Source: a virus. From it: a DNA stretch of 64,000 nucleotides. The stretch lies in IMG/VR virus record IMGVR_UViG_3300027917_000042, positions 1 to 64,000 of that record; one strand, given 5' to 3'. The position numbers and the translations under genes are program-made. The first letter of the stretch is position 1; each line of letters opens with the position of its first letter. Below are positions 29,996 to 39,699 of this stretch, piece by piece. Under the pieces are notes generated by a model. That model was not told the DNA's origin. It saw only the letters and a program-made list of their open reading frames with translations, and ran no database searches.

Positions 29996-31336
29996 TTATT
30001 GTCTCTGCCAGTTTCTGGGATCGGAGGGATCGCCCCCCTTGAACACGTAACCGTCCTCGACTGTCCCAACGGGCGGCGCTCCGGCTTGCGGAGCAATCCC
30101 TTGCGTGCCCGGCGGCATGCCTTGCGGTGGTCCGCCCTGCTGCTGCGGGTTCAGACCGCCCTGCTGCTGTCCCGCCCCTTGACCACCGTACATGGCCCCG
30201 GCCATTTCACGAAGGATCCTGTCGAACTCCATGCGGCCCTGCTCCGTGGCTTGCCAGTCTTCGACTTTTCGGCCACGCACTTTGAGCTTCGGATCCTTCG
30301 CATAGATCACCTGCAACTGAGCGTACTGGTCTTCCACAGACCGGGCATTGCTTGCCGCGATCATACCCGCGATCCTCGGCTCCACACCGGACTCGATCAG
30401 CACCTGATATTTTTGCTGGAAGACGCTGTCCTTTGCGTGCCCGCCCGGCGTCAAACCCGGCTGAATCGGCTGGCCCGTCTCCGGGTCCAGAGACTGATCC
30501 CACTGGCCGGTCTCGGCATTCCACGTCCGCAGTCCGCTCGCCGAATCGTAGGTGGCCGGTGGCTTCGCTGCCCGGTCCAGTGCGCCCTCGCGCTGACGAA
30601 CCCGCTCGGACAGGATGTCGAGAGCCCGCTGCCTGCGATTCTCGGTCATTTCTCTTGCCGTCGCTTCGCGGCCCTGTTTCAGGCCCTGCATCTCCTGCAC
30701 CGTGGGCACACCTGCCGCGCCGAAAGCTCCCCCGGCACTCATGGTCTCAGACGCAGCCATCATCCTGAGCCCAAAGCTCATGATGAACAGGCCCTTCTCT
30801 TCCTTGGTCAACTCGGTCTCGGGCTTTTCAACCCCGCCAAGCTGATCGAACAACTCGTTGTACGCCTCCACCAGATCCACGCCGGTCCCTTCCAGCGCAT
30901 CGGCCATCTGCTTGGCTTTCTCCGGCGCGGCCTTGGCTCCCTGCTTGGCGCGATCTATTTCCTGCTTCACCATCTCGGGCCCGGACTGCTGAGCGGCGGC
31001 AGGAGAGGGCGTCGCAGGGGGCTGCTGAGCCCCAGCCAGCGCAGGGGCAGCTGCTGGTTGGTTGCCCGGCAAACCACCCTGCGACGCCGCAGGCTGATTG
31101 TTGCTAGGCAAGGCCCCTGCGGACGTCGCCGGTTGTGCGATTGGGGCCGCGCCGGAAACGGCATCAAACCCCGCGTTCGTCTGTTCTTTGTCTCCGCCGC
31201 CGAACAGGTTGGCGAACATCCCCGGAAGATCAAACTTCGGTTTGCCGCCGTATATCTCTGACGCTGGCGGTGCCTGCGCCGGTCTGATTCTGCCGTCCGG
31301 CAACTGCTGAAACTTGTAAGGCTCGAATGCTGGCAT
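29996..31336 (-). CDS. Pro/Ala/Gln-rich ejection-type virion protein (446 aa)
   Basis: A 446-residue protein. The N-terminal 120 residues are low-complexity (Ala/Pro/Gln), then helical segments (KQGAKAAPEKAKQMADALEG, SERVRQREGALDRAAK), and a C-terminal Gln/Gly/Pro tail that ends 'VFKGGDPSDPRNWQ'. That end block is common in internal or ejected proteins of podoviruses. It stops exactly one codon before the giant gene's ATG (TAA-ATG), so the two are translated together and probably work together during DNA ejection. Confidence 0.75.
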   Translation of the reverse strand: MPAFEPYKFQQLPDGRIRPAQAPPASEIYGGKPKFDLPGMFANLFGGGDKEQTNAGFDAVSGAAPIAQPATSAGALPSNNQPAASQGGLPGNQPAAAPALAGAQQPPATPSPAAAQQSGPEMVKQEIDRAKQGAKAAPEKAKQMADALEGTGVDLVEAYNELFDQLGGVEKPETELTKEEKGLFIMSFGLRMMAASETMSAGGAFGAAGVPTVQEMQGLKQGREATAREMTENRRQRALDILSERVRQREGALDRAAKPPATYDSASGLRTWNAETGQWDQSLDPETGQPIQPGLTPGGHAKDSVFQQKYQVLIESGVEPRIAGMIAASNARSVEDQYAQLQVIYAKDPKLKVRGRKVEDWQATEQGRMEFDRILREMAGAMYGGQGAGQQQGGLNPQQQGGPPQGMPPGTQGIAPQAGAPPVGTVEDGYVFKGGDPSDPRNWQRQ

Positions 31337-31350
31337 GATTACGTTCCCCC

Positions 31351-32427
31351 TCAGTAGCCGCTCGGCCCGAAACTACTGGTGTCGCCAAAGTAAGGGCTCT
31401 GCTCTGGCGGCGTGCCCGGCATGCCAGCCCAGCCGGTGTTGGCTGCTGACTGCATCATCCATGGGCTTGGCGTATAGGTGTTGCCACCGTAAGAATTAGG
31501 CGATGCCGCTGGCATGCCAAAACCCGGCGCAGGCTGGGAACCGCCGCCGAAGAAGCTCTTCGCCACACCCATGGCCCCGGTGAACAAGCCGCCGGTCGAT
31601 GCCCCGTAGATGGTTGCCGCGAGGCCCACCGCCTGACCGAGGGCGCTGGGCTTGTTCTTGGTCTCTGAAGTCTCGGTGACGGTGTAGGATCCCTTGATCC
31701 CATCCAGCGTAGTCAGGAGCGCATCGAGCCCGCGCATGTCCCAGTCCCGGCCCTCGACAAATTGCTGATAGTCGAAGTCCTTCCGCATCTGCTCCACGCC
31801 GCGCTGGGTCGCACCCGTGGTCATCAGGTTCTGGATGTCCTGCGTGTTCATGTTCATCGTGTTCTGAGCCAGCGTCAGGTAATCCCCAGCTGCCTGTCTG
31901 GACCGGTCCATGTCCTGTGCCCAGCGATCAGCGCCCGCCTCGAACGCTTGGAAGTATCCCTGCCCGTAGAGATCCTTGACGTTCTGGCCGGTCGATTTCC
32001 TGAGCGCCTCGTACCCGGCGGCGGTCCTGCCACCACCGAATGCGCCCTGCGAAGACTGCATGCCCTGCAGACGGTTCTGCTCCATCAGCGCCTGCTCGCG
32101 GATGTTTCGTGCTGCAGGATTGAGCGCCCCTTCGAGGTAGGGGTTCATATACGCCTGAATGTCAGCGTCGGTGAATCGCTCGGTCGTTCTGCCCAGCAGG
32201 CCCCGGGCCGTATCCACGTCCCCGGCCCACTGGCCTGCCGCCGTCCGGGCCAGACCGATGCCCTGCTGCTCGTTCTGGGTCAGCCCGGCAACCCGTTCCC
32301 CGGTGTACGGGGTGTACTGCTGGTTAGCAATACGCTGACCAATCCCGACCGCCTGCCGAGAAGTTCCCTCGACCCAGTCAGGAACTTCCCTACTACTCTT
32401 CGTCTTCGTCTTGCTGGACCCGCCCAT
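31351..32427 (-). CDS. Internal/ejection virion protein (358 aa)
   Basis: A 358-residue protein with 'YTPYTGERVAGLTQNEQQGI' early on, a long helical centre with 'GMQSSQGAFGGGRTAAGYEA', and a Gly/Pro/Ser-rich tail. This layout matches ejection proteins of P22-like and related podophages (functionally like T7 gp14). A hydrophobic Gly-rich segment (LGQAVGLAATIYGASTGGLF) could insert in membranes. Neighbours on both sides are virion proteins. Confidence 0.75.
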   Translation of the reverse strand: MGGSSKTKTKSSREVPDWVEGTSRQAVGIGQRIANQQYTPYTGERVAGLTQNEQQGIGLARTAAGQWAGDVDTARGLLGRTTERFTDADIQAYMNPYLEGALNPAARNIREQALMEQNRLQGMQSSQGAFGGGRTAAGYEALRKSTGQNVKDLYGQGYFQAFEAGADRWAQDMDRSRQAAGDYLTLAQNTMNMNTQDIQNLMTTGATQRGVEQMRKDFDYQQFVEGRDWDMRGLDALLTTLDGIKGSYTVTETSETKNKPSALGQAVGLAATIYGASTGGLFTGAMGVAKSFFGGGSQPAPGFGMPAASPNSYGGNTYTPSPWMMQSAANTGWAGMPGTPPEQSPYFGDTSSFGPSGY

Positions 32428-32869
32428 GCTCGCTCCTCAGGAATGTGCCGCCGAGATATTGGTATCCCTTCATCTTCAGCAGCCGATCTTTGATGTCGAT
32501 GTTTTCGCCCCCGGCATTGATGCCGAGCAGTATAGGTGCATTCTTGTCATCCGCGAAGGCATGCGCAGCCCTCATTAATGCGTCGAAAGCACCCAATTCC
32601 CTGTACTTCTTTTGTACGTAGAGCCATTCGAGATAGAGAAACCACTTTGGACTCCACGGAAACTGGTAACTCGTCAGCGCCATGGAGCCAACGATGCGCC
32701 CAGAAAGATCAACGCACATCACGTAGCCTTCCGCGAGGGTACGTGCTATCCAGTTGATCGCTCGTGCTTCATCAGCTTCCGGGTAAGCGCCTCCTTCTGA
32801 ATGACAACTCAGCAACAGCCTCAGGATGTTGCTGGCGTCGAGGGGCTTAGCCTGTCTGATCTTGATCAC
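32393..32869 (-). CDS. GNAT-family N-acetyltransferase (158 aa)
   Basis: GTG start with TAGGAGGAG upstream. The 158-residue protein follows the GNAT fold: N-terminal 'IRQAKPLDASNILRLLLS', central strands 'IVGSMALTSYQF', and the acetyl-CoA-loop helix 'LYVQKKYRELGAFDALMRAA'. The usual R/Q-x-x-G-x-G/A loop is represented by K-K-Y-R-E-L-G. The last strand gives 'MKGYQYLGGTFLR'. It may modify a virion or host protein, or be structural only. It overlaps the next gene by 35 bases. Similar GNAT genes sit in late operons of other podophages. Confidence 0.8.
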   Translation of the reverse strand: MIKIRQAKPLDASNILRLLLSCHSEGGAYPEADEARAINWIARTLAEGYVMCVDLSGRIVGSMALTSYQFPWSPKWFLYLEWLYVQKKYRELGAFDALMRAAHAFADDKNAPILLGINAGGENIDIKDRLLKMKGYQYLGGTFLRSEHGRVQQDEDEE

Positions 32870-32877
32870 TTCTCCTC

Positions 32878-33219
32878 CTAGATCATTCGCCGTAATGCGT
32901 CGAAGATGTTCGACGGTGTGATGTCGTTGCCATTGGCAGCGACGTAAAGATCATGGATGCCCTGCATGGTCTCGCGAGCATCCGCGATGATGGCGACCTG
33001 CTCAGCAGTAGCCGTACCAGCAATGGGGTCCGGGTTGCCATTGGTATCCTGAAACAAAAGATCAGCCATGCCTTGATCCGTGCCGCCCGCGTATTGGTAA
33101 ACCTCGATGAAGCGTTGATACGACTCTTCCCCATCGTTCAGGCTTTTCACCATGTTCGATGCGAGCGTGCCTATTTCGTTTTGTGCTGGTATCCAGCGTT
33201 TGGTGCTGGTGTGGCTCAT
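32878..33219 (-). CDS. Hypothetical protein (113 aa)
   Basis: A 113-residue acidic, helical protein starting MSHTSTKRWIPAQNEIGTLA. The middle has 'QDTNGNPDPIAGTATAEQVA'. It lies between a fibre-region gene and the GNAT gene. No family recognised; likely a minor virion or assembly protein by context. Confidence 0.65.
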   Translation of the reverse strand: MSHTSTKRWIPAQNEIGTLASNMVKSLNDGEESYQRFIEVYQYAGGTDQGMADLLFQDTNGNPDPIAGTATAEQVAIIADARETMQGIHDLYVAANGNDITPSNIFDALRRMI

Positions 33220-33228
33220 AACTTTCTC

Positions 33229-33642
33229 CTACGGCACGCTGAGCGTGCCAGTGAAACTTCCATCAAAAGACCCGATTGTCGCGCCTGACCTTGTATTGTC
33301 GAACGACAGATAAATTGTGTACGCTCGGTCCAGCCCGGAATTGTTATGCCACCATTCGCGGGCCGTACCGTTACCGATTTGCAACCACGTATTCTGTGCA
33401 TCCGTACCGACTACGCCAGCCGATGAAAAATAAACCGAGAACTCTTGTGAAGTCACTGTCGGCGTGACCCAGTCACCTTTTGCTGAATAGGTGATGTTGG
33501 CCGTCCGCTGATCCATGCTGCCGTCAGCGTTCAAACGAAGACCGGCGTGAGTGGTGCCAGTGACATTGACCGTACCGCCGAGAAAATCGAATACCCGCCC
33601 CGCTGCTGCTACGACCCCATAAGGAAATGCGCTCACGCTCAT
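33229..33642 (-). CDS. Fibre-cluster beta protein, paralogue of 42266 (137 aa)
   Basis: A 137-residue protein closely similar to the product of 42266-42691: both share 'GLRLNADGSMDQRTAN', '(K)G-WVTP-VT-QEFS(V/I)YF', 'IGNGT(A/P)REWWHN' and 'RAYTIYLSFDNT', and both end LSVP. All-beta, so probably a receptor-binding or adhesion module associated with the fibres. Its start overlaps the large fibre gene's stop (ATGA). The duplicated pair brackets the fibre cluster. Confidence 0.75.
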   Translation of the reverse strand: MSVSAFPYGVVAAAGRVFDFLGGTVNVTGTTHAGLRLNADGSMDQRTANITYSAKGDWVTPTVTSQEFSVYFSSAGVVGTDAQNTWLQIGNGTAREWWHNNSGLDRAYTIYLSFDNTRSGATIGSFDGSFTGTLSVP

Positions 33643-36632
33643 GCCGTGATCTCCGATCCCCAGATGTAGTAGACGGTTGAGGACTGTCTCCAGATCGTTG
33701 CTACTCCGCCGGGGCCGACCGTGCAGCCGCCAGCGGTGTCTACCCGCCCTGAGCCCGGCTCTATGTAGTAGAGCGTGGTGCTGGTGCCTTCGGTGATGGT
33801 GTAGTTACCGGAGGTGCCTGCGTTAACGACGGTCGTGACGCCGTCTACAGGGAAGTCGAGGTCGCTGCTTGCCGCGAGCGTCAGCGTGTAGGCCGTGGTG
33901 TTGTCCGTGAACGCCATCGCCCCACAATGCCCTGCTTCCAAGGTATCGGAGACGTTGTTGTTGAAGTCAGAAAGCTGGTTAAATCCAATGTCTAGCAGGT
34001 TTCCAGCGTGGTCTCGTATCTCTCCGCCAGAGGTGTTTCCAGTGTTGTCATAAACCTGAGTGCCGAACGCCCAGTTTGTTTGGCTGGCGGCGTAGAACTG
34101 CACCCTGAGGTCTGGGTCGGCAATGATGAGGTTACGGTTGTTGTTGCCCGCATCCTCTCCCTGAATCAGCCACCGCGCACTGTTGTTCTGGCTTCGGATA
34201 AAGTGATCGCCGCCGCTGACGCACTGGATGAAGGCGAGTCTGTTGGAGAATGTAGTGGTGTCGTAGAACCCAATGAAAGGCTGGTTCGTGACGCCCGTGC
34301 TATCTGTTATGTCAAAGCCGTACTGGTGCGTCCGAAAGACCTGCGCCCCATCGAAGTAGAGAGACAGCTCATTGTCGCTTACAGACTCGTTGTACTGCCA
34401 GACCCACTGGTTGTTGATGTCGTCGTAGAGCCCAACCCTGTTAGTCGTGCCAACGCCGGTCAGGTTCGACATCAGCACAGTTTCACCACCGATGCTGTAA
34501 CCGGACCATGTGCCGCTGCTTCCTGCCGCGCCTATGGCCTCAATTGATCCGAAGCTGCCGGTGACCTCGCGAATGTAGCCTACGTTTGCTGACCCGACGT
34601 AGAAGTTGTTGCCGTAGATTCGCTCAAAAATATTACCGGCGCTGCCGACATAATAGGTGTCTGTCGTGTACGGCAAGACGTTGCCGTTTACGTCTATTCC
34701 TACATTGAAATAGAACCTAGCACGGTCAGTCTGGAAGTGGCTGTAGGTTGAGTTCTGTGGGCCAAACAGAAGGTAGCCAGAAGACGTATCCAGCCGAAGG
34801 TTAGTGCTGTTGTCGGACACCGTGTTGGTGCCCATAACGAGGTCGATCCCCGAGGCAAGCGTGAGGGCTGTGTTCGATACAGTCGCTCGCGTGGAGTTTC
34901 CAATGCGGAAAACCATGTTAGCGTTGCCGCCGGTGGACCATGTGTTGTTAAGAAACGCCGTGCCATCGGCATCCATCCCCATGCGGAAACGCTGATTGGT
35001 TCCTGCGCCCTGCGTGGTGTTGTCGCCACGTATTTCGATGTGGTGAGTCCCGACGCCGGTATCGTAGTCCCAGTTGAACGTCAGGGTGTCGCCTTGGTTC
35101 CTGAAGATGACATCGTGGTAGAAGTTGCTGTTGCCGCTCTGAATCAGCAGGTACGTTGGTGACGCGCCCTGAGCGCGGAACTCGTGGACAGTAGCATCGT
35201 AGAAGGCGTTGTTCGCCTCAGTGGCATGGCTGCCGCCGTACAGCTCTATGTTTGCGCCTGTGCCGTCACCGCCATAAAGCGTAAGGCCTGATGTATCGCT
35301 ATCCTTGCGGATGCTTCCGCTGACGCGCAGATTATCGAGTATGGTGAAATTGGTCGTGTCGATGTTCGCGACTTGGGTGCCAGCAACGCTGATGTCCAGA
35401 TTGTTACCGGCAGACCGGAAAAAACCAGTGTTGGTCTCGGACGCAAAAGATATGCCCGGCGCGCTTGCATTGCCGCCTTGGAATAGAGCTGGCGAGGCTT
35501 CGACCTTGAACCCCTCAGTGAACACAAGACGCTCGGGAGCAGTCCCGTCCGCCTCCATTCTGATGATTGTGGTGAAGCTGGGATTGGCAAGCTGGACCTG
35601 CACATCCGCAGCGTTGCCAGTGCCAGTGTTGAAGACCATCCTCCACACATCTTCGTAGGCAGAAACACCGTCCCAGTTTTCAAACTCCAGCAAACGACGG
35701 GTAGCCGCCGTTGCGTCGGCCTGCCCTCTGACGTAGGGCGCAGAGGCAGTCAGCGTGACCGCTCCAGTGACCGCCAAGTCGGTACCGTTGTACGTAAGCC
35801 CGCCAGCGGTGTCGATCCAGCTTCCGCCAGAGCGGTACAGCAGGTCGTTGTTTGCTGCGCCTGTGAGATCGACATCGGAAAGATCACCGAGTGTTGCAGC
35901 CCCGGCTGTAAGGTCTTCGGTGACTCCATTGACCCGAGCAAACACGCCAGCGGTGGTGGTCCACATATCCCCATCCACGGGCGTGGTAGGGGCAGTACCG
36001 TGCGGCAAACTGATGCTGGCTGCACCCGTGGATGTGGCAGGCATGGTCTGCTTGCTGGTCCACGTGTTGGCGGCTTCGAGACGAGCGAACGAATAGGTAA
36101 CACCGTCCATGCGCATGTAAAGCTGCCGAGTGCCGCCCCCGGTGTGCCATATATCGCCATCAACGGGGGCTGTCGGGGGAGAGCCAGAGGGGAAGCTGAA
36201 CCCGGCCCGAGTAGCTGTTGAGGAGGTCAACAGTACCTTGCCGTTCGCCTGCAACGTCATTGCGTTGCCGCCAGTACCAATGAAAACAAGGTTTTCGCTA
36301 GAATCGAATCGCTGGGTGTACTGGACAGTTCCTACGTTATTTGCGAACTCGATGTTGAAGGTCTGTGCGTCGTTCTTCCTGAACTGGAATGATCCGGCTC
36401 CAGAGCCGCCTGTCGCGTCCAGCCGTAAGGTCGGCGTGGTGGTCGGGGTCAGCCACGCTAACGCACCGCCCGTGTCCTCCCAGTTCCCCCCTATGCGGTA
36501 TAGAAGATCGCCGTCTGCTGCACCCGTCAGGTCCGGTATGAACACCGGCACCCCATCGACCCGAAGCTCTCCGGCTTGGGTGGAGTCGAGGGTGATGTCC
36601 CCCGCTCCGGTGTGATCCATCTTCAATGCCAT
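33639..36632 (-). CDS. Large tail fibre protein (997 aa)
   Basis: A 997-residue protein rich in Thr, Asn, Gly and Ser, with repeated beta-type motifs such as 'DGDLLYRIGGNW' and 'NNDLLYRSGGSW', and 'PVDGDIWHTGGGTRQLYMRM' and 'PVDGDMWTTTAGVFARVNGV'. The N-terminus (MALKMDHTGAGDITLDSTQA) matches that of the 36632 gene, suggesting a shared virion-attachment segment. The C-terminus ('TLYYIEPGSGRVDTAGGCTV') looks like a fibre tip fold. It likely binds the host surface. No chaperone/peptidase domain was seen. Translation is coupled to neighbours. Confidence 0.85.
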   Translation of the reverse strand: MALKMDHTGAGDITLDSTQAGELRVDGVPVFIPDLTGAADGDLLYRIGGNWEDTGGALAWLTPTTTPTLRLDATGGSGAGSFQFRKNDAQTFNIEFANNVGTVQYTQRFDSSENLVFIGTGGNAMTLQANGKVLLTSSTATRAGFSFPSGSPPTAPVDGDIWHTGGGTRQLYMRMDGVTYSFARLEAANTWTSKQTMPATSTGAASISLPHGTAPTTPVDGDMWTTTAGVFARVNGVTEDLTAGAATLGDLSDVDLTGAANNDLLYRSGGSWIDTAGGLTYNGTDLAVTGAVTLTASAPYVRGQADATAATRRLLEFENWDGVSAYEDVWRMVFNTGTGNAADVQVQLANPSFTTIIRMEADGTAPERLVFTEGFKVEASPALFQGGNASAPGISFASETNTGFFRSAGNNLDISVAGTQVANIDTTNFTILDNLRVSGSIRKDSDTSGLTLYGGDGTGANIELYGGSHATEANNAFYDATVHEFRAQGASPTYLLIQSGNSNFYHDVIFRNQGDTLTFNWDYDTGVGTHHIEIRGDNTTQGAGTNQRFRMGMDADGTAFLNNTWSTGGNANMVFRIGNSTRATVSNTALTLASGIDLVMGTNTVSDNSTNLRLDTSSGYLLFGPQNSTYSHFQTDRARFYFNVGIDVNGNVLPYTTDTYYVGSAGNIFERIYGNNFYVGSANVGYIREVTGSFGSIEAIGAAGSSGTWSGYSIGGETVLMSNLTGVGTTNRVGLYDDINNQWVWQYNESVSDNELSLYFDGAQVFRTHQYGFDITDSTGVTNQPFIGFYDTTTFSNRLAFIQCVSGGDHFIRSQNNSARWLIQGEDAGNNNRNLIIADPDLRVQFYAASQTNWAFGTQVYDNTGNTSGGEIRDHAGNLLDIGFNQLSDFNNNVSDTLEAGHCGAMAFTDNTTAYTLTLAASSDLDFPVDGVTTVVNAGTSGNYTITEGTSTTLYYIEPGSGRVDTAGGCTVGPGGVATIWRQSSTVYYIWGSEITA

Positions 36633-38287
36633 TAGCCGGTACTCTGAATGATCTCCACGTGGGCGACCCAGCGAATCGTCTTCGCCGCCTCCCCGGTGAC
36701 CTGCACTCGCAGGGAGCCGTTGGTGGTCTCAGCGTCCACCGCCGCGTCCCATGCCGTGGTGGACTCTGCGTAGATGTTCTTGACCACCGTGCCCACAATG
36801 GCGGTCGAGGCCGCGTTGGTGTCGCGCTTGATCGAACCCTTGAACTCGTAGGAGGCGGACTCCCCGTCCACGTCGGCGCGTCTGGCGGCGATAGTGACCC
36901 GGAAGCCCCACGTCGTGTCGTTCGGCATGATCATGGTGTTGGACGCGCTTTCGGCAGAGCCGTTGGTGGTCAGCACCGACTGAGTCGCGTCCGTGGTCTG
37001 CCGCCTCAAAACGTAGACCACAGCCTGAGCGTCGCCTGCTGCGGCGAACTGGCCGCTCGACATGGACAGGACACCCTCGACACCGTTGGGAGAAGAATCA
37101 CCGTTAGGTCCGATCTGCGTGCCCGTGTCGGTGATATCCGGGGCGGCGGAAAAGGTCCACGTATCGGACACGGTGACTTGGTCAGCGCCGAGCGCCGCCT
37201 TGACGTTCGCCCACGTGATGTCCCGATGAGACGTGTTGGCGCTGTCATAAATCAGCATCGAGTCGGCATCGAGGATGTCGGTATTGGTGGTCAGGCTGGT
37301 GATATCCAGCTGTACCGTGTCAGTGACGATGGCAATACCTTCGCCTACCTGAACGTCTACATCATCCACGTTGATGATCAGACCCGCGCCCGCATTGACG
37401 TTGAACGTCCCGGCGGGAGACTCGCTCAGACCGTCGCCTGCGGTATAGACCGTGCCAGTGCCGGTGAACTGGGTCCACGTCACATCCGTCGTGTTCAGCG
37501 TGCCGCCAGCATCCACGGTACAGACGTAAGCCACGTCCTGATTCGTGGTGCCCTCGGAGACGAAGACCGCTGCCGAGACCAGCTCGTCCCACGTATCGGC
37601 ATCCGTCGCTCTGGACCACGCGCCCGCCGCCACCACGTAGATGCCATTCTGGGACAGCGTGCTTTGGTTCTTGACCAGCACCCGGTCATCGGCCACCACG
37701 CCCACGCCGTCGATGGTCTGGGTGCCTGACAAGGTGATGTTGCCGGTCGTCGCTACCCTCACCGCCTCTTTCCAGCTCAGCCCGTTGGCGATGTTATCGA
37801 CGTAGGTCTTATTGACGAGATCGTTGGCATTGGTCGGGGCAATCGAGGACTGCGGCAGCTGGGTGTTGAAGTCCACGTCCACGTTGTTGAATACCACCGC
37901 AGTGCCAGAATCGAACGTCAGGGTGCCGGTGCTGTAGTTGTCAGACGCATCCGAACGCAGCAGGCTCCCCCCGTCCAGCCCATCCAGCTGATCGGCATTC
38001 AGGTTGGTCACCAGCGTGGTCGAGTCCACCGTGAACGGCGAGGTGCCGGTGGTCATGTTGAAGTTGACTGTGGCCCCGTCATCGAAGTCCAGCGTGGTGG
38101 CGGCTGCGAAGTTCCACGTGTTGGCCCCGGTGAACGAGTCGGACGCATCCGCCCGGAGGAACGAGGTGCCCAGCGTGGTGTAGTTGTTGGTATGGAACAC
38201 CGTGTAGGTGTCGATCCGCATCGTCTCTGCGGCGTTGGAATCGACTTGGATGTCGCCCGCCAACGAGTGGTCGAAGTTGATAGCCAT
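36632..38287 (-). CDS. Tail fibre protein (551 aa)
   Basis: A 551-residue, Thr/Asp/Asn-rich protein. The first 30 residues (MAINFDHSLAGDIQVDSNAA) match the 33639 fibre, and its last 150 residues ('RVTIAARRADVDGESASYEF', 'TGEAAKTIRWVAHVEI') match the end of the 38287 protein. Between these are beta-repeat segments with 'NQSTLSQNGIYVVAAGAWSR', a motif of fibre shafts. It looks like a mosaic fibre built from modules of its two neighbours. Start and stop overlap neighbours by single bases. Confidence 0.85.
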   Translation of the reverse strand: MAINFDHSLAGDIQVDSNAAETMRIDTYTVFHTNNYTTLGTSFLRADASDSFTGANTWNFAAATTLDFDDGATVNFNMTTGTSPFTVDSTTLVTNLNADQLDGLDGGSLLRSDASDNYSTGTLTFDSGTAVVFNNVDVDFNTQLPQSSIAPTNANDLVNKTYVDNIANGLSWKEAVRVATTGNITLSGTQTIDGVGVVADDRVLVKNQSTLSQNGIYVVAAGAWSRATDADTWDELVSAAVFVSEGTTNQDVAYVCTVDAGGTLNTTDVTWTQFTGTGTVYTAGDGLSESPAGTFNVNAGAGLIINVDDVDVQVGEGIAIVTDTVQLDITSLTTNTDILDADSMLIYDSANTSHRDITWANVKAALGADQVTVSDTWTFSAAPDITDTGTQIGPNGDSSPNGVEGVLSMSSGQFAAAGDAQAVVYVLRRQTTDATQSVLTTNGSAESASNTMIMPNDTTWGFRVTIAARRADVDGESASYEFKGSIKRDTNAASTAIVGTVVKNIYAESTTAWDAAVDAETTNGSLRVQVTGEAAKTIRWVAHVEIIQSTG

Positions 38288-39699
38288 TAGTGTCTCGTCT
38301 CCGTGATGTAAACGCGGGCAACCCAGCGGACGGTCTTGCCCGCCGATCCCGTGACGTTGATCCGTACCGCCCCGACAGACGTATCAACGGCAGCTGCCAC
38401 GTCCCACGTTGCGTCATCTTTGTGATGCGTCGTCTTGGCGAAACCGTGGATGCCGGTGGACCCCGGTGTTGCCGCTCGATCCGCGCCGCCTTCCAGCGTC
38501 CATGCCCCGGACTCCTGTGCCCCGGTGTTCTTGCAAGTGATCTCAGCCCGCACGTGATACGAGGAATTGTTGGGCAGCTCGATCTGGTTAGTGCCGCCGG
38601 GATTGGAAGCATCGGTGGTCAGCGTCACCGTAGAGCCATCGGTCGTCTGGCGGCGCAATACGGTGGTCCATACCTGCGCATCGCCCGCCGTAGTGAATTG
38701 CCCAAGCGACCCAAACCACAGGGCATCGACCACCGTCTGATCCAAGTTCTGGCCGAACAGAAATTCACCCTGCGCCCGCCAGCTGCCCGTGATGATCTCA
38801 TTGAGGTCCAGCTCGCCGTAGTTGCCAAGATCGCTGATCTGGCTCTCGGTAATCGAGATCGTGGCCTGAACGTCGGCCCAAGAATCCTGCCGGTGATTGG
38901 TGCCGTTCCAGTAAGCGATCAGATCAGTGCCTGAGATCGCTGCCTCAGTCAGTCCGCTGAAGTTGAGCGCGACGTCATTGGTGTTGACGAGGATGCCTTC
39001 TCCCTGACCGACTGCCACGTCGTCCGCATTGACGACGATACCGTTGCCAGCGCCGACATCGAGAGTTCTCGTAACAGAGAGATCACCACCGCCAGTAAGA
39101 CCAGCGCCAGCAGTGATGTCCACAGTAGTGTGGTCGATATGCTCATTGGCGACGAAGTTGGTGAGGACGTCGTGGTCGATAAGGTCATTGCGCACCGTCA
39201 GGGTAAGAACGTCGCCGTAGGTCACATCGTCATCAGTGACGACCGCCTCCAGCAGGGCGTTGCCGGAAAGAAACCTGAAGTATTCGTCGCCGGTCAGTGA
39301 GGTGGAATTGCCGAGGGTATCCCGAAACCCGATGTACTGATCGACAGCGCCCCCGCCAGCGGCCTCTTCGGCCATAACGAACGACGCGGATCCGCTGTCG
39401 TATTTCAGGATGTAGCCATCGACGGCTGGCCCGGTGACGTCGGACAGGTCGAAAATCGACTCGTTGGTAATGTCCGTCAGGTAGTTGCCGAGGTCGGTGA
39501 TCTCGGCGCTGACGTGGGTATGGTTAAGCGGTGCGAAGTTTCCGCCGGTCGTGAACAGCGACACCTCGCGATCGAGATCCAGCAGGCCGGTATTGATGGC
39601 TCGCAAGCGGCGCTCGATGATGTCCACCAGCGACCGCATCCGAAACCCATCGTAGGTCTCGGTGGGAAAGTCTGGGAGTCTTTCGCGAGTGTCGGCCAT
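38287..39699 (-). CDS. Tail fibre protein with N-terminal helical adaptor (470 aa)
   Basis: The frame opens at 39735, but the ATG ending 39699 overlaps the stop of the upstream gene (TAATG). The 470-residue product starts with a helical segment ('DGFRMRSLVDIIERRLRAIN') typical of a fibre docking region, continues with beta-rich repeats ('GAGLTGGGDLSVTRTLDVGA') and ends with the C-terminal module shared with 36632 ('GSAGKTVRWVARVYITETRH'). It may be the proximal fibre to which the others are related. Confidence 0.85.
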   Translation of the reverse strand: MADTRERLPDFPTETYDGFRMRSLVDIIERRLRAINTGLLDLDREVSLFTTGGNFAPLNHTHVSAEITDLGNYLTDITNESIFDLSDVTGPAVDGYILKYDSGSASFVMAEEAAGGGAVDQYIGFRDTLGNSTSLTGDEYFRFLSGNALLEAVVTDDDVTYGDVLTLTVRNDLIDHDVLTNFVANEHIDHTTVDITAGAGLTGGGDLSVTRTLDVGAGNGIVVNADDVAVGQGEGILVNTNDVALNFSGLTEAAISGTDLIAYWNGTNHRQDSWADVQATISITESQISDLGNYGELDLNEIITGSWRAQGEFLFGQNLDQTVVDALWFGSLGQFTTAGDAQVWTTVLRRQTTDGSTVTLTTDASNPGGTNQIELPNNSSYHVRAEITCKNTGAQESGAWTLEGGADRAATPGSTGIHGFAKTTHHKDDATWDVAAAVDTSVGAVRINVTGSAGKTVRWVARVYITETRH

